Source: JAGXTF01 sp044224315 (lineage in GTDB: Bacteria; Bacteroidota; Bacteroidia; NS11-12g; UBA955). Taken from it: a stretch of DNA of 64,000 nucleotides. The first letter of the stretch is position 1. Each line of letters opens with the position of its first letter. Below are positions 43,322 to 51,965 of the stretch, piece by piece. The stretch is taken from the NCBI GenBank assembly GCA_044224315.1, contig JBGAKR010000008.1, forward strand, positions 1 through 64,000, in the 5' to 3' direction. Position numbers and translations under genes: made by a program. Below the pieces are notes generated by a model. The model was not told the origin of the DNA. It was given only the letters and a program-made list of their open reading frames with translations, and made no database searches.

Positions 43322-45856
43322 GTGCTTAAATCATTATATTCGAAACCATTACGCATGCTTGCCCGTGTAAAATTAGCCTTGCTTACCATGATTGGTTTAG
43401 CCCTCCTTATTCCATTAAGGGCTACCCATATTGTTGGGGGCGAAATTACCTACCAGTATTCGGGTAAAAACAACCAGGGCAATGATGTATATGCTGTACG
43501 CCTGGATATTTATATCGATTGCGATAATGGAAACCCACAGGCTATTTCGCAGGATGCCACTGCATTTTTAGGGGTATTTGATGGAATTAACGGCAATATT
43601 CTAAGTGGGTACCCGGTAGAAGTAGCACGAAAAGGCCCGGAAAGAGTTACCAAACTCAATTATAATTGCATTAGTACCATTCCCAAGGCTTGTGTAGACC
43701 ATTATTGGTACACCACCAACATGGTATTGCCTCCGCGAACTGGAGGGTATATAATTTCGTTTCAGCGTTGTTGCCGAAACAACACCATCACCAACCTGGT
43801 AAATCCCCAATCAACCGGTGGTAATTATTGGACACAGATTCCGGACTCGAGAACCCTGCCCGATAAAAAGCCCAATAACAGTGCAGTTTTTAAAGAATTA
43901 CCCCCCAATTTTTTGTGCACCAATTATGAGCTCAAATTCGACCACAGTGCTAAAGATGCGGATGGAGACAGCCTGGTTTATGACTTTTTTCACCCTTATG
44001 ATGGGGCCGACCAAAATCAGCCCCGGCCAGATAATAAGGGTAGTGGAACTTTAGCAAATCCGCCTTTCCCATTGGTACTGTTTAATTCAAGTTACTATGC
44101 ACAGGATCCGATAGACGGGAATCCCAAATTGCAGATAAATGCCGAAACAGGTTTACTAACCCTTACACCCACTAAACCCGGACAATTTGTGGTTGGAATC
44201 AGGGTAAGGGAATACCGAAAAGGGGTGCTGATAAGCGAAACCAAACGCGATTACCAGTTTAATGTGGATTACTGTGTAATAGATGTTGTAGCCTCGTATT
44301 TTGCCCCCAAATTTATATGCGGATACAACTATCGGTTTGATAATAAAAGCACAGGTGCTACACGCTATCACTGGGATTTTGGCATGCCAGGTAATGCCGA
44401 TACTTCCAACCAGACTTATCCGGTGGTTACTTTCCCCGGCCCAGGTAAATACCGTGTTTCTCTGATTGCATATAAGAATAAATGCCTGGATAGTTTTGTG
44501 CAAACCGTAACTGTAGTGCAGCCGGCCATTCCCAAGTTGCCTGCCGATTCTACCATTTGTGTGGGTAGATCAATTAAATTTACTTCCAATATTACAGGCG
44601 ATGCCTATTTGTGGAGCACTGGAAGTGCCAGTAATTCAATAACGGTAAATAAGGCAGGAATGTATTGGCTGCAAGTAACCACCAGTACCTGCAGCTGGCG
44701 CGACACAGTGAATCTTTCGGTAGATGCAGATAAAGTAAAAGTTACCGGAGATACGGTCTATTGCAGTGATGCCGTTTTTACCCGAGAGGTAAAAGCAACA
44801 GCCAACATGGCTTCTTACCAGTGGAACAATGGGCTTACCAGCTCGGCTATAACCGTTGCCAGCAAAGGATTATACTCGGTCATTGGGATTACCAAAAACG
44901 GATGTATATCTTCCGATACGGCCATAATTTCGCAATTTTCACCCGTAGTTGTTAGCCTGCGCGACAGCACCGTGTGCCCCGGAAATAAAGTGGCTCTGAA
45001 TGCAGGAAATGCCGATGCCAAAAAGCTGTGGAGCAATGGAGATACAAATACAATTACCACGGTTAATCAACCGGGCACTTACACGGTAAAAGTAACGCGC
45101 GGACTTTGCTCTAATTCGGCATCTATGAATCTTTCTAATTTTCCGAATGAATTTCAATTGGGAAATGACCTCCGGTATTGCAATAAAATTGATACTTTGT
45201 TGTCCATTCCGGATGCGAGATTCAGCCAGATTGTGTGGAACTATGAAGTAAATGGTAGGCAATATAATCTGAATAGAGAAGGAAAGGTGATTGTAACCGT
45301 ATTAAACAGCCACTTATGCCCCGAGTCTGACTCTTTGAATGTACTTTTATTTCCCAATCCGGGTCTGAATCTGGGAAACGATACTACGGTATGCTTGTCT
45401 GTGAATCCTGTATTGGATGCGGGCCCGGGAATGCGCAGCTATTTATGGCAGAATAATTCCAAGGAGCAAAAAATTACGGCGGTAAATGCCGGACTCTATT
45501 GGGTTGAAATTACTGATCAGGAAGGTTGCCGCAGCCGCGATTCGGTAATGATTTTGAAAGATCCATATTTATTCCCATCCATCGTATATATGCCCAATGC
45601 ATTTACCCCCGATGGCAATGGACGCAACGATGTTTACCCCGATAATAAATATGTAAATATCGGCAGTTTATACAATGTGAAATTATACAATCGATGGGGC
45701 GAAAAAATAGCAGATTATGCTTCTCCCTCTATCAATTGGGATGGCAATATTAAAGGGGTCCCCGCCCAGGAAGGGGTATACATTTATATGGTAAACTGGA
45801 TTGGCTGCGACAATGAATTTCACACCCTGAGAGGCAGTTTTCATTTGCTTAGATAG
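43322..45856 (+). CDS. T9SS-secreted surface protein, paralogue of the preceding gene
   Basis: 844 residues. GTG at 43322, with an alternative ATG at 43355 (MLARVKLALLTMIGLALLI); the signal peptide ends IPLRA before THIVGGEITYQYSGKN. The first ~310 residues align word for word with the gene at 41612 (DCDNGNPQAISQDATAF, KACVDHYWY, ISFQRCCRN). A PKD domain (RYHWDFGMPGN) and three to four Ig-like repeats (DAYLWSTGSASNSITVNKAG and MASYQWNNGLTSSAITV style) follow. The CHU_C end is AFTPDGNGRNDV ... LYNRWGEKIAD ... GSFHLLR. Tandem duplication followed by divergence of the middle is the likely origin. Confidence 0.87.
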   Translation: MLKSLYSKPLRMLARVKLALLTMIGLALLIPLRATHIVGGEITYQYSGKNNQGNDVYAVRLDIYIDCDNGNPQAISQDATAFLGVFDGINGNILSGYPVEVARKGPERVTKLNYNCISTIPKACVDHYWYTTNMVLPPRTGGYIISFQRCCRNNTITNLVNPQSTGGNYWTQIPDSRTLPDKKPNNSAVFKELPPNFLCTNYELKFDHSAKDADGDSLVYDFFHPYDGADQNQPRPDNKGSGTLANPPFPLVLFNSSYYAQDPIDGNPKLQINAETGLLTLTPTKPGQFVVGIRVREYRKGVLISETKRDYQFNVDYCVIDVVASYFAPKFICGYNYRFDNKSTGATRYHWDFGMPGNADTSNQTYPVVTFPGPGKYRVSLIAYKNKCLDSFVQTVTVVQPAIPKLPADSTICVGRSIKFTSNITGDAYLWSTGSASNSITVNKAGMYWLQVTTSTCSWRDTVNLSVDADKVKVTGDTVYCSDAVFTREVKATANMASYQWNNGLTSSAITVASKGLYSVIGITKNGCISSDTAIISQFSPVVVSLRDSTVCPGNKVALNAGNADAKKLWSNGDTNTITTVNQPGTYTVKVTRGLCSNSASMNLSNFPNEFQLGNDLRYCNKIDTLLSIPDARFSQIVWNYEVNGRQYNLNREGKVIVTVLNSHLCPESDSLNVLLFPNPGLNLGNDTTVCLSVNPVLDAGPGMRSYLWQNNSKEQKITAVNAGLYWVEITDQEGCRSRDSVMILKDPYLFPSIVYMPNAFTPDGNGRNDVYPDNKYVNIGSLYNVKLYNRWGEKIADYASPSINWDGNIKGVPAQEGVYIYMVNWIGCDNEFHTLRGSFHLLR

Positions 45857-46304
45857 AGGCGCTGGAGAGTTGAGCCTTTAGTTTTTCAAAGGCAAGTTTA
45901 TCTACCGGAAAAGTAAGCTCTTGTGCGTCCAACTCCCAAATATTTCTCCATTCCGATTCTATTTCCCAGGCAATTCCATTGCGGTATTCTATAACCGTTT
46001 GGCCGTTTACTTCTGAGTTGCTTTCAACAATGAAATAGATTGAAACCAATTGGTCGAGTGGGTTGAAGGCGCTTTGCTGAAAATGCTCATTCACAAAAAA
46101 CAAGCGGGAATTGCTAAGTTGCACACCGGTTTCTTCTATAAATTCACGATGAAGGCATTCGGTAATTCCCTCACCGAAATTAAGTCCTCCACCTGGAAAT
46201 TTATAGTACTCTTTGCTGCCGTGTTTTTCTCTGCAACACAATACTGCATTGCTTTTTATCCAAAAGCCATAAACCCGGATGTTGAATTTTTCAGGCAACT
46301 GCAT
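45849..46304 (-). CDS. NUDIX hydrolase
   Basis: 151 residues. The Nudix box GGGLNFGEGITECLHREF-IEETGV (residues about 38-60) is complete, with all the metal-binding glutamates. The flanking FWIKSNAVLCCREKHGS and the short C-terminal domain resemble ADP-ribose/GDP-mannose-type members, but the substrate cannot be read from the sequence. Convergent with the T9SS cargo gene, overlapping its end by eight bases. Confidence 0.88.
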   Translation of the reverse strand: MQLPEKFNIRVYGFWIKSNAVLCCREKHGSKEYYKFPGGGLNFGEGITECLHREFIEETGVQLSNSRLFFVNEHFQQSAFNPLDQLVSIYFIVESNSEVNGQTVIEYRNGIAWEIESEWRNIWELDAQELTFPVDKLAFEKLKAQLSSASI

Positions 46305-46359
46305 ATTGGCAAAGTAAGCATTTTACCCGCAGAAATAATGAAATAAAGGGATTTTAAAA

Positions 46360-46797
46360 TCAAACGTGTTCCAAATTGCTAAGATCAGAATTTTCCATTT
46401 CCTTTTCCAGCAATTTGTTATTGGTAACGCGGCGAATACCGTCTTTCAGCAAGGTAGAATTAAAGTTTATTAATAAACCCAATTTGTAGTTGCCAAATCG
46501 TAAAAACCGCAGCAATTTTTGAACATGATATTCGGCAATTGTTTCCGAAGTTTCGATGATTACCACCACTTTATTGTCTACCAAAACATCGATGGTAAAG
46601 CCCACCTCCAGGTTAAGTGTTTTATATTTAACCGGAATGACTTTTAATGCTTCGTTTGGTACGCCGGCATTTTCAAGTTCATACATCAAACACTTTCTGT
46701 AGGCTTCTGGTTGAAGTCCGGGACCAAGGGCTTTGTGAATTTCTATCGCAAAGCCAATAATACGGTGCGCTAGCTCGTTTTCTACTGATAAAGGCAC
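46360..46797 (-). CDS. GxxExxY-family protein
   Basis: 145 residues, GTG start. Family signature region HRIIGFAIEIHKALGPGLQPEAYRKCL with the Gly-Glu-Tyr motif (here G-L-Q-P-E-A-Y, one residue longer between Gly and Glu than the usual GxxExxY). Then VIPVKYKTLNLEVGFTIDVLVDN, VVVIIETSETIAEYHVQKLL and GLLINFN, a nuclease-like core in which the E-x-K lysine is not obvious. Function of the family is unknown. Isolated. Confidence 0.82.
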   Translation of the reverse strand: MPLSVENELAHRIIGFAIEIHKALGPGLQPEAYRKCLMYELENAGVPNEALKVIPVKYKTLNLEVGFTIDVLVDNKVVVIIETSETIAEYHVQKLLRFLRFGNYKLGLLINFNSTLLKDGIRRVTNNKLLEKEMENSDLSNLEHV

Positions 46798-47015
46798 AAC
46801 TTGTAAATTAAGATTTTCCTTTCCAAATTTAAGATAATTTTCCCAAACAAACCTCGAATTGCCATCTTATATGGAATGATTATACATTAATAGTCAAATA
46901 ATTGTAGTATCCGTGCTACATGTATGTCGAAACAACAGTTGGTATAACTATGAAAATTAACCATATACTTAATTTGAGGCTTCGAAGCAGCTTTTATTTT
47001 ATCTAATATTGTAAT

Positions 47016-48353
47016 GTGAAAAAGGACAGTTTGCTAATTAAAAATGCCACCCTGATTAACGAGGGTAAAATCTTTCAGGCCGATTTATTGATTGAGAATG
47101 AATTTATAGCCCGGATTGAGCCTACAATAGACGCAAACGGTGTGACAGTGCTGGATGCGCAGGGTAAATATTTAATACCCGGGGCTATCGATGATCAGGT
47201 GCATTTTCGCGAGCCCGGCCTTACACATAAAGCCGAGATTGCAACCGAAAGTTTGGCTGCACTTGCCGGAGGAACCACTTCCTACATGGAAATGCCCAAT
47301 GTGATTCCTCAAACCACTACCATAAAACACCTCGAAGAAAAAATGGCCATAGGCGCGGCCCGTTCCTACGTGAATTATTCTTTTTTCTTAGGAGCCACCA
47401 ATAATAACCTGGATGAGCTTAGACATATCAATCCTTCCAATACCTGCGGGGTTAAAATATTTATGGGCAGCAGCACCGGTGATATGCTGGTGGATGATGA
47501 CCTGATACTGGAGAATATTTTTTCACAAATTCCGGCGCTGATTGCAACCCATTGCGAATTTGAACCCCGTGTAAAACAAAGGCTTGAAGATGCGATAAAA
47601 ACCTATGGCGACAATATTCCGCCTGAAATGCACCCGCTGATTCGCGATGAGGAAGCATGCTTCCGTTCCTCTTCCCATGCCATAGAACTGGCAAAAAGAT
47701 ACAATACCCGTTTGCATGTATTGCACATTACTACAGCCGCTGAAACTAATTTATTTGTAAATAATATTCCACTGAAGGATAAGCGCATTACCTCAGAAGT
47801 ATGTGTGCATCACCTGCATTATACTGCCGATGATTATGCCCGATTGGGTAACCAGATTAAATGCAATCCGGCTATTAAAGAGGGTTCAAATCGCGATGCA
47901 CTATGGCGCGCCCTGTTGGATGATCGCCTGGATATAATTGCTACCGATCATGCCCCGCATACCTGGGATGAGAAGCAAAATTTATATCCCAAAAGTCCTT
48001 CCGGTTTACCTTTGGTACAGCATAGCGTATTACTAATGATGGAATACGCAAAAAAAGGTGCCATATCTTACGAAAGGGTGGTAGAAAAAATGTGTCATGC
48101 CCCTGCCACTTGCTTCAGAATTAAGGATCGGGGTTACCTGCGCGAAGGTTATAAGGCCGATTTGGTTCTCATTGATCCGAATAAAGAAACCATGGTTACC
48201 AAAGCCGATTTATTTTACAAATGCGGTTGGAGTCCGCTGGAAGGAACCCGATTTACCCACAGCATAGATAAGGTGTTTGTGAATGGAAACCTGAGTTGGG
48301 ACGGCAAATATACAGGGCTCAAAAAAGCACAGCGGTTAGAATTTTTTGTATGA
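47016..48353 (+). CDS. pyrC: dihydroorotase
   Basis: 445 residues. Start GTG at 47016; the ATG two bases earlier is followed at once by TGA in its own frame, so it cannot be the start. Pyrimidine synthesis: carbamoyl-aspartate to dihydroorotate. Metal ligands: IDDQVHFREPGLTHKAE (a Gln precedes the His where most have HxH), GVKIFMGSSTG with the carboxylated Lys, THCEFE, LHVLHITT and ATDHAPH. The usual fold is otherwise complete. The stop overlaps the ATG of the membrane-protein gene as ATGA. Confidence 0.93.
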   Translation: MKKDSLLIKNATLINEGKIFQADLLIENEFIARIEPTIDANGVTVLDAQGKYLIPGAIDDQVHFREPGLTHKAEIATESLAALAGGTTSYMEMPNVIPQTTTIKHLEEKMAIGAARSYVNYSFFLGATNNNLDELRHINPSNTCGVKIFMGSSTGDMLVDDDLILENIFSQIPALIATHCEFEPRVKQRLEDAIKTYGDNIPPEMHPLIRDEEACFRSSSHAIELAKRYNTRLHVLHITTAAETNLFVNNIPLKDKRITSEVCVHHLHYTADDYARLGNQIKCNPAIKEGSNRDALWRALLDDRLDIIATDHAPHTWDEKQNLYPKSPSGLPLVQHSVLLMMEYAKKGAISYERVVEKMCHAPATCFRIKDRGYLREGYKADLVLIDPNKETMVTKADLFYKCGWSPLEGTRFTHSIDKVFVNGNLSWDGKYTGLKKAQRLEFFV

Positions 48354-48976
48354 ATAAATTATTACTGGGTTGGTATCAGCGCAATCTGGGATTATGGCTG
48401 ATCATATTAATTAATCTGTCGCTGCTTATCAGTTTTTTTTTAAATCATTCCAATGCAAAAATTATTTTGGTAATATTTTTAATTCAAAGTGTTTTTTTAG
48501 GAATTGAAAATATACTGAAAATGCTCTTTTCCAAAACCGGAGAAATTGTGAAAATGAATGGAGTTGACCAGCCTTCCACCATTTTTACCAATTTGTTTAT
48601 GGCGGGTTTTTTTACCATCCACTATGGTATTTTTCTCATGTTTTTTGGCATTATGGCAGCTCTGAGTAAAAATTTACCGCCTGCTAATCCGGAAAAGTAT
48701 GCTACCATTTTTCCAATATTTTTATTAATAGGAATGGGTATAATACTCGAATTACCCGGAAAGTTAAAGTCAGTGCGAGTATCGCCTCCGGGCTTATTTA
48801 AGCTTATGTTTGTACCCTATATTCGTTTGGCTCCGCTGGGTTTAATAATATTGGGTGAAAACATACCCCAGATACTATTATTTTCGTTGTTTTTGGTATT
48901 AAAAACCGGGGTAGATATTGTGTACTATTTTGTGGTGGATAAGCCCCAGCAAAACCATCTGTTTTCAGCGCTGTAA
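48350..48976 (+). CDS. six-helix membrane protein, DUF6498-like
   Basis: 208 residues from the ATG at 48350, which overlaps the dihydroorotase stop. About six hydrophobic helices. The polar words in the helices, IENILKMLF and FFTIHYGIFLMFFGIMAAL, with the His-Tyr-Gly in the third helix and LKTGVDIVYYF at the end, resemble DUF6498 proteins (function unknown). The link to pyrimidine synthesis is only positional. Confidence 0.65.
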   Translation: MNKLLLGWYQRNLGLWLIILINLSLLISFFLNHSNAKIILVIFLIQSVFLGIENILKMLFSKTGEIVKMNGVDQPSTIFTNLFMAGFFTIHYGIFLMFFGIMAALSKNLPPANPEKYATIFPIFLLIGMGIILELPGKLKSVRVSPPGLFKLMFVPYIRLAPLGLIILGENIPQILLFSLFLVLKTGVDIVYYFVVDKPQQNHLFSAL

Positions 48977-49885
48977 TCAGGCCATTCGCATGCGTTTTAC
49001 ATAGAATGGCAGCAAAACCTGGTGAAAATCTTTGCTCACGTCTACCGGATAAAAATCAATTTTATACTGCATGCAACGGGTTTTTAATTCATGGTCGAAA
49101 CTGGCTACTTTTTGGGTATAATAATCCCGAATTTCGGCTGGATTAAGCAACAGTTTTTCACCCGATTCAAGATCAACAAATCGCATGGGACGATTAGGAA
49201 AATCGAGGTCTATTTCCTCAGGTGCATGGCGTACATGAAAAAGCACAACCTCATGTTTCATAAAACGCAATTGTTGCAGTGCTTGCCATATTTCTTTTTC
49301 ATTTTCGCTGCCATCAAACATATCCGAAAATACCACAATCAAACTGCGCCGGTGGGTAGTTTGGGCAATAAATTGTAAGGTTTTACCTACCGATGTATTG
49401 CTGCTTTTGGAAGGCAACTCCTCTTGATTCCACAAGGGTTGAAGTATGCGCAGAATTTCATTGAAATGAGACGGATTACTGCGCAGTTCACCCATATATT
49501 CTACCTTATCATCAAATGTAGTAATTCCATATGCGTCGCGTTGGCGTTTTAATAAGTTGCATATGGAAGCCGCAGCCAAAACCGAAAACCGCAATTTGGA
49601 GTTTTTCCCTTCCGGAAAATACATACTCGGCGATAAATCCAACAAAATGCGACAACGCAGATTGGTTTCTTCTTCAAATCGCTTTACAAATAATTTATCT
49701 GTGCGTGCAAATAATTTCCAATCAATGTTGCGTGTACTTTCACCCGGATTGTACTGACGGTGTTCTGCAAATTCAACCGAAAATCCGTGGAAGGGACTTT
49801 TATGCAAACCGGTAATAAAACCTTCAACCACCTGCCTGGCCAGCAACTCTAGATTTCCGTATGACTCAACTTCCTGTAAAAGCAA
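48977..49885 (-). CDS. DUF58/VWA-like protein
   Basis: 302 residues, TTG start four bases after the upstream stop. DUF58 signature: SVEFAEHRQYNPGESTRNIDWKLFARTDKLFVKRFEEE. It is followed by a von Willebrand A-like domain with the MIDAS-type DLSPSMYF and VVFSDMFDGS. DUF58 proteins normally pair with a MoxR AAA+ ATPase; none is adjacent here. Convergent, with no gap, with the DUF6498-like gene. Together with the barrel lipoprotein upstream it forms a two-gene unit. Confidence 0.87.
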   Translation of the reverse strand: MLLQEVESYGNLELLARQVVEGFITGLHKSPFHGFSVEFAEHRQYNPGESTRNIDWKLFARTDKLFVKRFEEETNLRCRILLDLSPSMYFPEGKNSKLRFSVLAAASICNLLKRQRDAYGITTFDDKVEYMGELRSNPSHFNEILRILQPLWNQEELPSKSSNTSVGKTLQFIAQTTHRRSLIVVFSDMFDGSENEKEIWQALQQLRFMKHEVVLFHVRHAPEEIDLDFPNRPMRFVDLESGEKLLLNPAEIRDYYTQKVASFDHELKTRCMQYKIDFYPVDVSKDFHQVLLPFYVKRMRMA

Positions 49886-49889
49886 AATT

Positions 49890-50642
49890 TTATTTAACGG
49901 CTGTAAAGTTAACTTTTAATCCTACATTCAGGAATAAATTTTGATAAGGGTAATAAGTTTCTGGTTTAGATGCAATCATACTGGCGCCGCCCATCCCCAA
50001 TTGTAATTTCCAATTGTGTAATCCACCCGAAATATAAATGCCGGGTTCGAAATAAAAGTGAGTGGGTTTGTTTTGTATGTTATTGTAATCGGTTTTATAG
50101 TACGTATTTATATTCCCCGTGTCATTAACCGTAATGCTGTATTGATTTACCAACGCGGTACGGAGAGAAAAGCAAACGTCGAGGTGAGAGCTGCGATACC
50201 CAAGGTTGAGTTGCCCGAAATATTTATTAAACTTATTTTCCATTAACTGGTTGGGACCAAAACTATTAAACACTTTGCCATTCCCCAATCCAAGCATTAA
50301 TTCATATCTGAAGCGGCCTTTTAGGGTGTCGAAAGTACCAATGGCAATATCACCATAAGCACCGTTTCCACCTGAGTAAAAACTTGATCCTGAAGCGGCG
50401 CGGTAAAATTGTCCGTATACACCAAGTTTATTTGTTGGGGCATAGGCTAGGTTTAAACTGCCGAATGATGTTTCATCTGCAATGCCCACTGCCCCCAGGG
50501 CAACCACCTCGTTTTTCTTTTCTAGCAATGCATTATGATGCATATTTGGGCCGTAAAAGTAGTGGGAACATGAGCTGCTGCCCAGCACCAGTGCTAGGGC
50601 GGTTGCAAATAGTCCAAGATTTAGAAGGAATTTCGATTTCAT
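49890..50642 (-). CDS. outer-membrane beta-barrel lipoprotein of unknown function
   Basis: 250 residues from the ATG at 50642; a TTG upstream at 50651 lies inside the -7 box and is ruled out. Signal peptide with lipobox: ALALVLGSSSC. The mature part alternates polar and aromatic residues through about eight to ten strands (NKLGVYGQFYRAASGSSFY, FGQLNLGYRSSHLDV) and ends ...LNVGLKVNF, a barrel-type end. Function unknown. Confidence 0.75.
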   Translation of the reverse strand: MKSKFLLNLGLFATALALVLGSSSCSHYFYGPNMHHNALLEKKNEVVALGAVGIADETSFGSLNLAYAPTNKLGVYGQFYRAASGSSFYSGGNGAYGDIAIGTFDTLKGRFRYELMLGLGNGKVFNSFGPNQLMENKFNKYFGQLNLGYRSSHLDVCFSLRTALVNQYSITVNDTGNINTYYKTDYNNIQNKPTHFYFEPGIYISGGLHNWKLQLGMGGASMIASKPETYYPYQNLFLNVGLKVNFTAVK

Positions 50643-50648
50643 GGATAA

Positions 50649-50656
50649 CAAAAGTA
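50649..50656 (-). promoter_or_regulatory. -7 box for the barrel lipoprotein gene
   Basis: Minus-strand TACTTTTG, exact TAnnTTTG, six bases (TTATCC) before the ATG at 50642. Transcription should begin at the ATG. Confidence 0.5.
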
Positions 50657-50663
50657 TAACAAA

Positions 50664-50687
50664 AAAACCGGGTATAGTACCCGGTTT
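50664..50687 (-). terminator. intrinsic terminator after thioredoxin
   Basis: AAAACCGGGTA-TAG-TACCCGGTTTT, a perfect 10-11-pair stem with a U-run on either strand. It lies 23 bases after the trxA stop and immediately before the next promoter. Confidence 0.88.
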
Positions 50688-50710
50688 TTAATATATTGTG
50701 GTTTTGGAAA

Positions 50711-51031
50711 TTACCCGATTTGGGCTTCCAATTTATTTGCAATATTTGGTTTTGGCACTGCACCCACGATTTTGTCAACTACCTGGCCACCTTTAAAAAT
50801 CAAAAGGGTAGGGATGTTGCGCACACCATAGGTCATAGCAATGTCGCCGTTATCATCAACATTCAATTTACCGATTACCGCTTTGCCATCATATTCCTTG
50901 GCCATTTCTTCAACAATCGGAGCAATCATGCGGCAAGGTCCGCACCATTCTGCCCAAAAGTCTACCAAAACAGGTTTATCAGAGTTCAGGACCATTTCCT
51001 GAAAATTTGCGCTTGTGAAAGTATTAGCCAT
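50711..51031 (-). CDS. trxA: thioredoxin
   Basis: 106 residues, the normal size. Active site WAEWCGPCRM, cis-Pro in VRNIPTLLIFKGG, and the central DFWAEW strand. It reduces cytoplasmic disulfides. The start ATG is preceded by an A/T-rich leader. Single gene, terminated by the hairpin at 50664. Confidence 0.95.
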   Translation of the reverse strand: MANTFTSANFQEMVLNSDKPVLVDFWAEWCGPCRMIAPIVEEMAKEYDGKAVIGKLNVDDNGDIAMTYGVRNIPTLLIFKGGQVVDKIVGAVPKPNIANKLEAQIG

Positions 51032-51107
51032 GTTATTTTAAAGTTTATTGTGTGTGTCTGAAGTTCAAATTACGTTCCAAATGTTGAAACTGACAAGTTG
51101 GCTTTTT

Positions 51108-51881
51108 TCAGAGTTTTCCACCTTCCATGCCCATTCCAAATAAAGCAAAATCGTATTTCACCGGGTCAGTGGGGTCAAACCTGCGCAGGGCTTCGGTCAA
51201 TTCCAGGCAGGCCTGCCAATCGCTTTGGGTGCGCTTTAGTATGCCCAATTCCTGGGCAGTGCGTTGCACATGTACATCCAACGGACATAGCAATTGCGAA
51301 GGTTTTAGGCGGGTCCACAGTCCAAAATCAACCCCATACTTGTCTTTGCGAACCATCCAACGTAAAAAAAGATTAATACGCTTACAGGCACTTTTGCGTT
51401 CAGGGTTCTGCAGGTGCTTTTCGGTACGTGTCAAATGGGGCAATGAAAAAAACTGCCGGTGAAAATTTACCAGTCCGGGTCCCACATGCGCTTCGTTTTC
51501 TGCCATCCCGTCAGCAAAAAGGGTTTCTAAACTGCTATGGGTTTTATATTGATGCTGTAAACTGATTAAAAAGTATTCCAGATCCTCAGGTTGAAAGGTG
51601 CGGTGCACAAAACCTTTGAAACGTTTTCGATCGGCCTTTGTATGATGCTGCATAAAATCATAGGGTGCATCATCCATCAAGTCCATCAGTCGGTTAGCAT
51701 TGTTTATAATAGTACTGCGTTGGCCCCAGGCCAGTAAAGCTGCAAATAATCCGGCAATTTCAATGTCCTGTAAGCGTGTGTATCTATGCGGTACGCAAAC
51801 CGGGTCGGGACCAATGAAAGAAGGGTTGTTGTACCGCAGATAGAGCTCGTCTAAAATTTGTTTGAGTTCGGTTTTCCGCAT
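51108..51881 (-). CDS. TIGR02757 / DUF2400 family protein
   Basis: 257 residues from the ATG at 51881 (MRKTELKQILDELYL); the TTG 12 bases upstream adds four residues. Family words: YNNPSFIGPDPVCVPHRY, IAGLFAALLAWGQRSTIINN, RKSACKRINLFLRWMVRKDKY, PLDVHVQRTAQELGI, FDPTDPVKYDFALFGMG. A helical fold related to HhH-GPD DNA glycosylases has been suggested for this family, but the function is unproven. Cytoplasmic. Confidence 0.87.
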   Translation of the reverse strand: MRKTELKQILDELYLRYNNPSFIGPDPVCVPHRYTRLQDIEIAGLFAALLAWGQRSTIINNANRLMDLMDDAPYDFMQHHTKADRKRFKGFVHRTFQPEDLEYFLISLQHQYKTHSSLETLFADGMAENEAHVGPGLVNFHRQFFSLPHLTRTEKHLQNPERKSACKRINLFLRWMVRKDKYGVDFGLWTRLKPSQLLCPLDVHVQRTAQELGILKRTQSDWQACLELTEALRRFDPTDPVKYDFALFGMGMEGGKL

Positions 51882-51941
51882 GGCCGTTTGCAAATCAAGT
51901 AATTAATTTTTAGCAATTAGCCAATCATTCAATATTTATGA

Positions 51942-51949
51942 TAGGTTTG
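51942..51949 (+). promoter_or_regulatory. -7 box for the beta-helix cargo gene
   Basis: TAGGTTTG fits TAnnTTTG, 16 bases before the ATG at 51966. Confidence 0.45.
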
Positions 51950-51965
51950 TAAAGAATTATTTTTC

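Noticed and set aside
47014..47018. ATG at 47014 as the dihydroorotase start
   Set aside because: It is followed directly by TGA in its own frame; the GTG two bases later opens the gene.
47016..48353. Dihydroorotase with Gln in place of the first metal His (DDQVHFRE) as a sign of lost activity
   Set aside because: As far as I recall, this form is usual in Bacteroidota dihydroorotases, and all other ligands are present.
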